11,985 bases of DNA from an uncultured Erysipelotrichaceae bacterium (lineage in GTDB: Bacteria > Bacillota_I > Bacilli_A > Erysipelotrichales > Coprobacillaceae). The stretch covers positions 1-11,985 of the forward strand of contig UPXV01000051.1 of NCBI GenBank assembly GCA_900538465.1, given 5' to 3'. Shown here piece by piece: positions 1 through 6,844 of this stretch. Both the position numbers and the translations under genes were made by a program. A model generated the notes under the pieces. The model did not search any database and was not told the origin of the DNA. It saw only the letters and a list, made by a program, of their open reading frames with translations. The first letter of the stretch is position 1. Every line of letters begins with the position of its first letter.

Positions 1-257
1 ATCAAGTCCAGGTAGATTTTCAAGAGTGGCATGATTATGATGTTGAATATGCAAAAAAGCAAGGACTAACAAGTGGCTTAGAAAAAGGGAAGTTAGAAAC
101 AGCCTTGTTGCAATATCAAATCAAATATCAACAAAGTGGAGAATGGATAAAGGAATGTACATTAGAACAATTAGATTATTTAAGTCAATTGATTATAACT
201 GATATTTCTTCTCAAGAATTAAAAGAAAAAGTTCTTACTTTTTCTAAAATTAAATAA
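1..257 (+). CDS. C-terminal part of an unidentified protein
   Basis: The window opens inside a reading frame whose codons begin at position 3 and which runs 84 codons to a TAA at 255-257. The visible tail is hydrophilic and helical. It contains a Gly/Lys/Glu stretch (QGLTSGLEKGKLE) followed by a segment with WIKECTLEQLDYL. Tails of this kind, rich in G-x-E-x-G-K repeats, are seen at the C-terminus of Rpn-family (PD-(D/E)XK) nuclease or transposase-like proteins. That is only a resemblance, because the catalytic part lies outside the window. The frame is followed after 14 nt by a clear terminator, which supports it as a real gene end. Function is left open. Confidence 0.6.
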   Translation, partial: QVQVDFQEWHDYDVEYAKKQGLTSGLEKGKLETALLQYQIKYQQSGEWIKECTLEQLDYLSQLIITDISSQELKEKVLTFSKIK

Positions 258-271
258 ACTTTTGGTTGAAG

Positions 272-306
272 AAGAATAAATGATAAAATTTATTCTTTTT
301 CTTCTT
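272..306 (+). terminator. Intrinsic terminator after the first gene
   Basis: A perfect 10-bp inverted repeat (AAGAATAAAT at 272-281 and ATTTATTCTT at 288-297) with a 6-nt loop is followed by a T-rich tract (296-306). It separates the upstream gene from glpK. The stem is A+T-rich, so termination may be only moderate. Confidence 0.7.
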
Positions 307-307
307 A

Positions 308-336
308 TAGAAAGCGCTTGTAGAGTTTGTTATAAT
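308..336 (+). promoter_or_regulatory. glpK promoter (extended -10)
   Basis: A consensus -10 TATAAT at 331-336 is preceded by TGT (328-330), giving the extended -10 form TGnTATAAT. Seventeen bases upstream is TAGAAA (308-313), a 4/6 match to the -35 consensus. The predicted start near 343 leaves a short leader with the ribosome binding site AAGGAAG at 346-352, six bases before the glpK ATG at 359. Confidence 0.75.
309..322 (+). promoter_or_regulatory. Candidate cre site (CcpA operator) at glpK promoter
   Basis: AGAAAGCGCTTGTA matches the palindromic catabolite-responsive element TGAAAGCGCTTTCA at 11 of 14 positions, including the whole AAAGCGCTT core. It covers most of the -35 hexamer and the first part of the spacer. 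CcpA bound there would block RNA polymerase, the expected way to switch off glycerol use when a better sugar is present. The motif is seen directly; CcpA binding is inferred. Confidence 0.65.
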
Positions 337-358
337 AAGAGAAGAAAGGAAGTTAAGT

Positions 359-1843
359 ATGGAAGAATTTATATTATCTATTGATCAAGGAACAACAAGT
401 ACAAGAGCCATTTTATTTGATCATGGTGGAAAATTAAGATATGTTGCACAAAGAGAGTTTCCTCAATATTTTCCTCATCCTGGATGGGTAGAACATGATG
501 CAAAACAAATATGGAATTCAGTCATAGAAGTTGTTCAAAGTTTATTTGTTGAAAATAATATCAAGCCAGAACAAATCAAAGGAATTGGAATTACAAATCA
601 AAGAGAAACAACAGTGATTTGGGATAAAACAACAGGAGAACCTATTTATCATGCAATTGTATGGCAATCAAGACAATCACAAGATATTTGTGATCAATTG
701 ATTGATGAAGGATATAGTGAGTTTATTCAAAAGAAAACAGGACTATTAATTAATCCTTATTTTAGTGCAAGTAAAATCAAATGGATATTGGATCATGTTG
801 AAATTAAAGATAAAAATAATTTATTGTTTGGGACAATTGATACTTGGTTGGTTTGGAAATTAACAGGTGGAAAAGTTCATGTGACTGACTATTCAAATGC
901 TTCAAGAACATTACTTTATAATATTCATGAATTAAAATGGGATCAAGAACTCTTAGATTTGTTTAAAATTCCTGAAAGTCTGTTACCTGAAGTCAAAGAT
1001 TCATCTTGTATTTATGGTTATAGTGATGAAACACTATTAACAGGATTACACTTCAAGGCACCAATTTGTGGTATTGCTGGTGATCAACAGGCATCACTTT
1101 TTGGCCAAACATGTTTTCATGATGGAGATGTGAAAAACACCTATGGAACAGGTTGCTTTATGTTGATGAATACAGGGAATAAACCAGTTTCATCAAAGAA
1201 TGGATTATTAACAACGATTGCCTGGGGAATTGATGGACAAGTGACTTACGCTTTAGAGGGTTCGGTATTTGTAGCGGGAAGTGTTATGCAATGGTTAAGA
1301 GATGGATTAAAATTATTTGATAATGTTTTAGAAAGTGAGAATATGGCAAGACAATTGAATGATAATGATGGTGTTTATTTGGTTCCGGCCTTTGTAGGAC
1401 TTGGAACACCTTATTGGGATAACGATGCCAGAGGAACAATGTTTGGATTAACAAGAGGAACATCGAGAAATCACATTGTACGAGCCGCCTTAGAATCAAT
1501 CGCATATCAAAGTAAAGATGTCATTGAAACAATGAAAGAAGAAGCTCATATTACACTAGATCATCTCTCTGTTGATGGTGGAGCAATATCTAATGACTTT
1601 TTAATGCAATTTCAAAGTGATATTTTAAATACATCTATTGTTTGTCCACAAGTTAAAGAAACAACAGCATTAGGTGCAGCTTATTTAGCTGGATTGGCAG
1701 TTGGATTTTGGAAACACCAGGAAGAAATTGCCAAGATGCATTCTATTATGAAAACATATCAACCTGATATGAAGGAAGATTTACGTAAAAAATATTATCA
1801 AGGTTGGTTAAAAGCTGTAGAAGCAACAAGAGTTTTTAAATAA
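359..1843 (+). CDS. glpK: Glycerol kinase
   Basis: This cytoplasmic enzyme phosphorylates glycerol with ATP to sn-glycerol 3-phosphate, the committed step of glycerol use. It is a full-length FGGY-family kinase of 494 residues, the normal size. Visible motifs are the N-terminal phosphate loop DQGTTSTRA (9-17), the glycerol-contacting NQRETT (80-85) and W102, the FGGY signature region NPYFSASKIKW (132-142), AGDQQ (240-244) with the expected catalytic base D242, NTYGTGCF (260-267), and the C-terminal VDGGA segment (405-409). The start has an AAGGAAG site six bases upstream. It is transcribed alone between two terminators; no glpF or glpO/glpD is adjacent. A cre site over its promoter suggests CcpA repression. 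The loop that carries the HPr-phosphorylated histidine in Bacillus and Enterococcus GlpK is altered in spacing (see findings). The identification is certain; activity is inferred from intact motifs. Confidence 0.97.
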   Translation: MEEFILSIDQGTTSTRAILFDHGGKLRYVAQREFPQYFPHPGWVEHDAKQIWNSVIEVVQSLFVENNIKPEQIKGIGITNQRETTVIWDKTTGEPIYHAIVWQSRQSQDICDQLIDEGYSEFIQKKTGLLINPYFSASKIKWILDHVEIKDKNNLLFGTIDTWLVWKLTGGKVHVTDYSNASRTLLYNIHELKWDQELLDLFKIPESLLPEVKDSSCIYGYSDETLLTGLHFKAPICGIAGDQQASLFGQTCFHDGDVKNTYGTGCFMLMNTGNKPVSSKNGLLTTIAWGIDGQVTYALEGSVFVAGSVMQWLRDGLKLFDNVLESENMARQLNDNDGVYLVPAFVGLGTPYWDNDARGTMFGLTRGTSRNHIVRAALESIAYQSKDVIETMKEEAHITLDHLSVDGGAISNDFLMQFQSDILNTSIVCPQVKETTALGAAYLAGLAVGFWKHQEEIAKMHSIMKTYQPDMKEDLRKKYYQGWLKAVEATRVFK

Positions 1844-1868
1844 GAGAACTGTTCTCTTATTTTTCTTT
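1838..1868 (+). terminator. Intrinsic terminator of glpK
   Basis: A perfect 11-bp inverted repeat (1838-1848 paired with 1852-1862, loop CTG) runs directly into a T-rich tract (1860-1869). The 5' arm includes the glpK stop codon TAA (1841-1843), so the hairpin begins within the last codons. Confidence 0.85.
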
Positions 1869-1871
1869 TGT

Positions 1872-1903
1872 GATACAATAAAGATACAACTTCTAGGTAT
1901 GAT
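1872..1903 (+). promoter_or_regulatory. Promoter region of the two-component operon with 11-bp-spaced direct repeat
   Basis: GATACAA occurs twice, at 1872-1878 and 1883-1889, start to start 11 bp apart. That is one helical turn, the pattern bound by tandem OmpR-family regulators. A -10-like TATGAT (5/6 match) lies at 1898-1903. The element TACAA-N3-AGATACA (1874-1888) recurs at 4783-4797 at the same distance from a -10 (see findings). An alternative -10, TACAAT at 1874-1879 preceded by TGA (extended -10), overlaps the first repeat, so the true start site is uncertain. Autoregulation by the downstream regulator is inferred. Confidence 0.55.
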
Positions 1904-1922
1904 TATGGTGGAGATGATAGAA

Positions 1923-2588
1923 ATGAAAATACTCGTTGTAGAAGATGAAAGAGCCATTGCTGATTTGATTATAATGAATTTATCAAGAATAGGATATCAA
2001 TGTGACTATGCAGAAAATGGGAGAATAGGAGCTGATAAAATAGAAAACAATTCATATGATCTTATTTTATTAGATATCATGTTACCGGAAGTGAATGGTT
2101 ATGAATTAATGGAGTATATTGAGCCATTCAATATACCTGTGATTTTTATTACTGCTAAAGGAAGTGTTAAAGATAAAGTGAAAGGATTACACATGGGAGC
2201 AGATGATTATTTAGTAAAACCATTTTCAATAGATGAATTAATTGCGAGAGTTGAGAGTGTATTAAGACGTTATAATAAGGGCATGGAAGAAATTCATATA
2301 TTAAATACAATTATTCATACAAATAAAATGTGTGTATATCAAAATAATAAAAAGATTGATTTAACTCTAAAAGAATATGAATTATTATTATTTTTAGTTA
2401 GAAATAAAAATTTAGCATTGTATCGTGATGTTTTATATCAAAAAGTATGGCACGAAGATGAATATGATCAAACCAGAACATTAGATTTACATATTCAAAG
2501 ATTACGTAAAAAATTAGGATGGTATAAGGAAATTAAAACGGTTTATAAAGTAGGATATATGTTAGAGGTTAATGATGAAATTTGCTGA
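1923..2588 (+). CDS. OmpR/PhoB-family response regulator
   Basis: This is a DNA-binding response regulator of 221 residues, usual size for the family. The N-terminal receiver domain (about 1-115) has the acidic pair E7/D8, the phospho-acceptor D51 in LILLDIMLP, T77 and K99 in VKPF. The C-terminal winged helix (about 130-218) has the typical LTLKEYELLLFL, the recognition segment TRTLDLHIQRLRKKL and the closing YKVGYML hairpin. I chose ATG 1923 because it gives the canonical MKILVVEDE start and has GGAG (1910-1913) nine bases upstream; the frame also holds upstream ATGs at 1899, 1905 and 1914 with no suitably spaced site. It overlaps the kinase gene by 14 nt, so the pair is cotranscribed and surely cognate. 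Targets are inferred to be its own operon and the lipoprotein/ABC operon. Confidence 0.93.
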   Translation: MKILVVEDERAIADLIIMNLSRIGYQCDYAENGRIGADKIENNSYDLILLDIMLPEVNGYELMEYIEPFNIPVIFITAKGSVKDKVKGLHMGADDYLVKPFSIDELIARVESVLRRYNKGMEEIHILNTIIHTNKMCVYQNNKKIDLTLKEYELLLFLVRNKNLALYRDVLYQKVWHEDEYDQTRTLDLHIQRLRKKLGWYKEIKTVYKVGYMLEVNDEIC

Positions 2589-3993
2589 GAAAATTATTTG
2601 GTCTTGTTTATTAACACTTGCTGTCTTATTTTCTATTGGTTCAGCAATTATGATTTATCAAAATCATCATAATCTTTTACAAACAACTATTAATCACGAT
2701 TTAACCACACAAGAAATAGAATTATATTCTTTAGAAACACGCCTTTATCAAGATTCTATCAAATATCAAAGATCCTTTGAAAAAGATGAACATTATTTAA
2801 TGAATAAAGCAATCTATTATCTAGGACAATTTCAATATGCTTCTCAAAATCAAAAAACATTTGCTTTAAGTTTGCCTAATAATGAAGTCTTCTATAGTAC
2901 CATTGATGAAAAGTATAAAGAATATATATCTATAGACTATAATCAAAAATATTTTATTAAACATAGAGATGGAAAATACTTCATGTTTATGACTTCACCA
3001 ATTAATGCGGTAGATACAGTTTATTATTTAACATCATGTTATGATTTGACATCAGTTTATCAAGAGCGTAATCGTCAAATAATGAATTTCTTAGTGATTA
3101 GTGGTATTTTGTTTTTGGTCGCTTATTTGATATTAAGAATCATTTCATCTTACTTAACAAAATCGATTAATAAATTGAATGTTGTCACTCAACGTATTGC
3201 AAGTGGTGATTATAGTGAACGTACACATATTCAAAACGAAGATGAAATTGGAGAATTGTCAAAGAGTTTTGATGAAATGGCAGACATGAATGAAAAAACA
3301 ATTCATCAGCTTCAAGAAAGTGTTATTCAAAAAGAAGAATTCATGAGTAGTTTTTCGCATGAAGTCAAAACCCCAATGACTGCAATATTAGGCTTTGCAG
3401 ATTTATTAAGAACTTGTGATTGTGATGAACAAACACGTCAGAAGGCTGCTCAATATATTTATACGGAAGGGAAACGTCTAGAAAATCTTTCTTATACATT
3501 GATGGATTTACTGGCTTTAGGAAATAATCAAATAGAATTAAAATCAGTATCATTGAAGGTTATTGTTAAACAATTAAAAGATTATTATCAAGGGAAACAT
3601 ATTCAAAATACATTAGAGTTTGATACGGTAGATATTTGGGTTCTTTCACAAGCGGATTTATTATTTATGTTGTTGCGTAATTTAATTGATAATGCTATAA
3701 AAGCAAGTCAAGAAGGACAAAGAATTCACATAAAGACAGATATTTTTCATGATATGGTCAAGATTTCAGTTATTGATGAAGGTATAGGAATGAGTGAAGA
3801 AGATGTGAAGAAAGCCACAGAAGCTTTTTATATGGCAGATAAATCACGTGCGCGTTCAATGGGCGGAGCTGGATTAGGACTTACATTTGTGAAACGTATA
3901 TGTGATGTTCATCATACAGGATTATCTATTCAATCGCAATTAGGTGTTGGAACGACAGTAAGTTTTGAATTGGGGGTTGTTACACATGAATAA
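2575..3993 (+). CDS. HAMP-domain sensor histidine kinase
   Basis: This membrane sensor kinase has 472 residues. In order it shows a first membrane segment (about 7-28), an extracytoplasmic sensing region of about 140 residues with no domain I recognise, a second membrane segment (about 169-189) and HAMP (about 190-245). The dimerisation domain follows, with phospho-acceptor H262 in FSHEVKTPMT. The ATPase domain has an N box (LLRNLIDNAIKAS), G1 DEGIGM (401-406), an F-box region (EAFYMADKSRAR) and G2 GGAGLGL (430-436). All catalytic motifs are intact. Two ATGs are adjacent, at 2572 and 2575; the AGAGG at 2564-2568 is three bases from the first and six from the second, so I prefer 2575. It overlaps the regulator upstream by 14 nt and the next gene by 8 nt. 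The large external domain suggests direct or partner-assisted sensing of an envelope signal; the ligand is unknown. Confidence 0.93.
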   Translation: MKFAEKIIWSCLLTLAVLFSIGSAIMIYQNHHNLLQTTINHDLTTQEIELYSLETRLYQDSIKYQRSFEKDEHYLMNKAIYYLGQFQYASQNQKTFALSLPNNEVFYSTIDEKYKEYISIDYNQKYFIKHRDGKYFMFMTSPINAVDTVYYLTSCYDLTSVYQERNRQIMNFLVISGILFLVAYLILRIISSYLTKSINKLNVVTQRIASGDYSERTHIQNEDEIGELSKSFDEMADMNEKTIHQLQESVIQKEEFMSSFSHEVKTPMTAILGFADLLRTCDCDEQTRQKAAQYIYTEGKRLENLSYTLMDLLALGNNQIELKSVSLKVIVKQLKDYYQGKHIQNTLEFDTVDIWVLSQADLLFMLLRNLIDNAIKASQEGQRIHIKTDIFHDMVKISVIDEGIGMSEEDVKKATEAFYMADKSRARSMGGAGLGLTFVKRICDVHHTGLSIQSQLGVGTTVSFELGVVTHE

Positions 3994-4741
3994 AAAGAAG
4001 ATAAGAATGTTTGGAATTATGATTCTTATCATATCACTCATCCTTCCTATAGGTATTTCTAAATTATTAGATTTAAAAGATATTAATAAAGAAATTTCCT
4101 TAGAAGATAATCAAACCCAAGAAATATTAAAAAAACATCCTCTTATTGTGAATTTATATCGTCATCAACAAGACTATACAGCTGATAGTAAGAGTGAAAC
4201 ATATGTTGTCAAAAGAAAAGATGAGTATTCTGATACGAAACAGAAACAACTTCTTCATTTACAATCATTATTTTCTGATGAAATTCAAAAATTAATTGAT
4301 TTCAAAATTCTATCACAGCAATTACTTGAAGTGAACAATGACAAAAAATATCAGGTTGAATATGGGACTATAAAAGAATATCAAAATACTTATGATTTAA
4401 ATCACATTTTTAGGATGAAACCTGATCCTTATAAAGAAATAGATTATTACATGGATGCTGATACTCATAAAATTACACATATTGAATTAATGCAAGATAA
4501 TCCATTGAAGTATACAGAGAATGAACTGAAAGAAATAACCTCACAAATGATAAAATACTTAGAATTAGATGATATTGATGATTGGGTTTATAATCAATAT
4601 GGTTATGAATCAAACCAAGCCAAATTACGTGTGTCATGCTATATTGATACAAGAATTACAGATACTCATATATTGGTTATTGAAGTTACATTATTAGGTG
4701 CCATTAATCCACGATTATGGGGATTATCTTTTAATAAATAA
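3986..4741 (+). CDS. Membrane-anchored extracytoplasmic protein of unknown function, third gene of the two-component operon
   Basis: I do not recognise a family for this 251-residue protein. It starts with a positively charged N-terminus and one hydrophobic segment (about 8-25) with no lipobox cysteine, so it is probably held by a single membrane anchor with the rest outside the cell. The remainder is hydrophilic, mixed alpha/beta, with a region of alternating strands (DYYMDADTHKITHIEL) that recalls small two-layer extracytoplasmic domains, but I cannot name one. The start at ATG 3986 has GGGGG (3972-3976) nine bases upstream and overlaps the kinase end by 8 nt; an in-frame upstream ATG at 3965 would add seven residues and lacks a good site. 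Co-translation with the kinase suggests it modulates the sensor or shares its signal. A strong terminator follows. Confidence 0.8.
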   Translation: MNKKKIRMFGIMILIISLILPIGISKLLDLKDINKEISLEDNQTQEILKKHPLIVNLYRHQQDYTADSKSETYVVKRKDEYSDTKQKQLLHLQSLFSDEIQKLIDFKILSQQLLEVNNDKKYQVEYGTIKEYQNTYDLNHIFRMKPDPYKEIDYYMDADTHKITHIELMQDNPLKYTENELKEITSQMIKYLELDDIDDWVYNQYGYESNQAKLRVSCYIDTRITDTHILVIEVTLLGAINPRLWGLSFNK

Positions 4742-4750
4742 TTTGTTTTA

Positions 4751-4783
4751 AAGACAACTTTGTAAAAAAAGTTGTTTTTTTTT
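4751..4783 (+). terminator. Intrinsic terminator of the two-component operon
   Basis: The arms ACAACTTT (4754-4761) and AAAGTTGT (4768-4775) can be extended to about 11 bp with one G-T wobble. They are followed by an uninterrupted run of T (4775-4783). A further outer pair, AATTTGT (4740-4746) with ACAAATT (4784-4790), encloses the hairpin. Confidence 0.85.
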
Positions 4784-4812
4784 ACAAATTAGATACATTC
4801 ACTTATTACAAT
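4781..4812 (+). promoter_or_regulatory. Candidate regulated promoter of the lipoprotein/ABC operon
   Basis: A -10-like TACAAT lies at 4807-4812, 18 bases before the ATG at 4830. Upstream are TTTACAA (4781-4787) and GATACAT (4792-4798), 11 bp apart start to start. Together they contain TACAA-N3-AGATACA (4783-4797), which also occurs in front of the response regulator gene, with the same 24-bp step to the -10. No good -35 hexamer stands at 17 bp, which fits a promoter that depends on an activator covering the -35 region. Confidence 0.5.
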
Positions 4813-4829
4813 AAAAATGGGTGATAAAA

Positions 4830-6110
4830 ATGAAAAAAATAGTATTAGTATTATTAAGCATTGTATTAATAGGATGTCAAAATTCAAAACAAAAGGAGGT
4901 TGTTGTACAAAAGAATGAAAAGAAAGAAGATTTAGTCATTAAAAACTGGCGAGATTTATTTTGGAAAGGTGATTCTATGGAAGATGGTTATTATTTGATT
5001 AATCATGATGGAGAAAATAGTCATCTTTGTTATTATGATTATTCTTCTAAACAAGAAGTTTATTTATGTGATAAGCCAGAATGTCAACATAAAGATGAAT
5101 CATGCACAGCGTATCTAGCACCACCTAATTTATCAAATATGATTTTTGTTTATAAAGATCATTTGTATATGATACAAAATTACGGTATCACGATAAATAG
5201 TTTAGGTGAGAGAACACAGGATACAGCAAAAATTATTCAAATGGATCTAGATGGTAAAAATCGTCATGATTTATATCAGTTAGATGAAGGTTATGAATTT
5301 GAGTATACAAGCTTAGTTTTAGGAAATGAGAGTCTTTATATTCCAGTAACCAAAACAAAAAATGTTGAAATGAAGAAAAACAATATAATGAGTGTTGTCG
5401 TGCAAAAGAAGCTGTATCAGATTAATTTGAAATCAGGTGAAGCAAAAAATATCATGGATATGAAATATAAAGATATTATAGGAGTGAATGGTCAAAATAT
5501 CATTATGACAACAATGAGTTATAGTGAGGATCCTCAAAAATACCTTGATCAAAAGAATTATCAAAAATACGATCAGATTCTTATGAATGGAAAATATAAT
5601 TATGAAACTTATAATTTAGAAACAAAGAAAACAAAAAACATGTCAGTAAAACTCAATGAACAAGGATATTATTATCAAAATAAAAGTTATTACACAAAAA
5701 AAGATGGTTTATATTCCTTTGATTTTCAAACGAATCAGGAAACAAAAGTCATCGATTTAGATAAAAATAAAGACTACAATATTACGTTTATTGTTGATGA
5801 TTATGTTATTTTAAATGAGTGGAAGGACAACTTTATCAAAAGTTATAAAGTTTCATTAAAAAATCCAAAGTTAGAAGATTTGAAACAATATTTAAGAACA
5901 CCAAAAGAACCAGTCAATATTTTAGCACAAACAAAAGATCAATTATTAGTTTTGTATGATCGTGAAGGACATGATGAAAAAACTTGGGCAGGAACTATGC
6001 AATATGAAACAACAAAAGAATATATTGGTTTAATTTCAATTGATGATTTTTTACAAGGAAAAAGAAATTATCAACAAATCAAAACTTTAAATGATAAGAG
6101 GCGAGAATAA
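4830..6110 (+). CDS. Lipoprotein with predicted beta-propeller-like body and Cys/His cluster
   Basis: This is a surface lipoprotein of 426 residues. The signal peptide has a short basic start, a hydrophobic core and the lipobox LIGC, with C16 the expected lipidated cysteine. The start at ATG 4830 gives this signal peptide and has GGGTGAT (4819-4825) upstream; a GTG at 4821 would add three residues and sits inside that site. The mature part repeats blade-like units of the sort GxxLYxIN/DLKSGE, which suggests a beta-propeller akin to uncharacterised Firmicutes lipoproteins near ABC transporters. Near the N-terminus is a compact cluster C80-x4-C85-x-H87-x4-C92 (LCDKPECQHKDESC). The stop overlaps the ATPase start by one base (TAATG), so the two are translationally coupled. 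It is probably an accessory or sensing subunit of the ABC transporter. The lipoprotein call is firm; fold and role are inferred. Confidence 0.8.
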   Translation: MKKIVLVLLSIVLIGCQNSKQKEVVVQKNEKKEDLVIKNWRDLFWKGDSMEDGYYLINHDGENSHLCYYDYSSKQEVYLCDKPECQHKDESCTAYLAPPNLSNMIFVYKDHLYMIQNYGITINSLGERTQDTAKIIQMDLDGKNRHDLYQLDEGYEFEYTSLVLGNESLYIPVTKTKNVEMKKNNIMSVVVQKKLYQINLKSGEAKNIMDMKYKDIIGVNGQNIIMTTMSYSEDPQKYLDQKNYQKYDQILMNGKYNYETYNLETKKTKNMSVKLNEQGYYYQNKSYYTKKDGLYSFDFQTNQETKVIDLDKNKDYNITFIVDDYVILNEWKDNFIKSYKVSLKNPKLEDLKQYLRTPKEPVNILAQTKDQLLVLYDREGHDEKTWAGTMQYETTKEYIGLISIDDFLQGKRNYQQIKTLNDKRRE

Positions 6111-6844
6111 TGTTAGAAGTTAAAGATTTATCAAAAACATATAGAGATGTCCAAGCATTAAATCATGTGAATTTTACATTAAAAGAAGGTGTTTATGCTT
6201 TGCTAGGTCCTAATGGTTCAGGAAAATCGACTTTAATGAATTTGATTTGTCGTGGTTTGAAACCAACAACTGGCGAGATTCTTTGGAATCATCATAATAT
6301 TGAAAAACTTGGAAATGATTACTTTCAATTGTTAGGTTATGCACCACAACTTCAAGGATTATATGAGGAAATGACAGGCTTGAGGTTTTTAACCTATATG
6401 GCACTTTTAAAAGATATACCTAAAAGTGAAATCAAATTAGAAGTTGAAAGAGTGGCTAAACTTGTTCATATGGAAAATTATTTGAATCGGCGAAATCGAA
6501 CTTATTCTGGTGGAATGAAACAAAGATTATTGGTTGCTCAAGCATTATTAGGCAATCCAAAGTTACTTTTATTTGATGAACCAACTGCAGGCTTAGACCC
6601 AAAAGAACGGGTTTCATTGCGACATGTTTTTGAACAATTAGCAAATGATCATATCATTTTGATTGCAACACATGTTGTATCAGATGTGGAGACTATTGCC
6701 AAGGAAATTATTTTTCTAAAAAAAGGAGAAATTGTTGATTTAGGGAATGTGAATGACTTACTTGAAAAATATCAGAAAGCATCTCTAGAAGATGTTTATT
6801 TAGACTTGTTTGGAGATGAACATAATGAAATTGATACAATATGA
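6110..6844 (+). CDS. ABC transporter ATP-binding protein (ABC-2 exporter type)
   Basis: This 244-residue ATPase drives the transporter whose membrane part is encoded next. The motifs are all intact: Walker A GPNGSGKST (33-41), Q-loop YAPQLQGLYEEMTG with Q80, signature SGGMKQR (133-139), Walker B LLLFDEP with catalytic E157, the D-loop (GLDP), and switch histidine H188 in ATHVV. The order and the Q-loop surroundings resemble ATPases of multidrug, bacteriocin-immunity or antibiotic export systems, not solute importers. The ATG overlaps the preceding stop by one base, and AGAGG (6097-6101) lies eight bases upstream. The last 20 nt overlap the permease gene, so ATPase and permease are coupled. 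It would sit on the cytoplasmic face, probably as a dimer on the permease. The substrate cannot be told. Confidence 0.93.
   Translation: MLEVKDLSKTYRDVQALNHVNFTLKEGVYALLGPNGSGKSTLMNLICRGLKPTTGEILWNHHNIEKLGNDYFQLLGYAPQLQGLYEEMTGLRFLTYMALLKDIPKSEIKLEVERVAKLVHMENYLNRRNRTYSGGMKQRLLVAQALLGNPKLLLFDEPTAGLDPKERVSLRHVFEQLANDHIILIATHVVSDVETIAKEIIFLKKGEIVDLGNVNDLLEKYQKASLEDVYLDLFGDEHNEIDTI

Noticed and set aside
1..257. Firm assignment of the partial first gene to the Rpn nuclease family
   Set aside because: Only a low-complexity helical tail is visible and no catalytic motif, so the family is mentioned as a possibility only.
1284..1505. 73-codon open frame on the minus strand inside glpK
   Set aside because: It is antisense to conserved glycerol kinase motifs, has no convincing start site and gives a composition unlike a real protein. 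The same applies to minus-strand frames at 3365-3553, 6210-6404, 6456-6644, 9052-9303 and 10799-11029.
4740..4790. Outer inverted repeat AATTTGT/ACAAATT around the terminator as a regulatory element
   Set aside because: It is only 7 A+T-rich base pairs around an already complete terminator, so chance is likely. The 3' arm overlaps the shared promoter element, which is the stronger reading.
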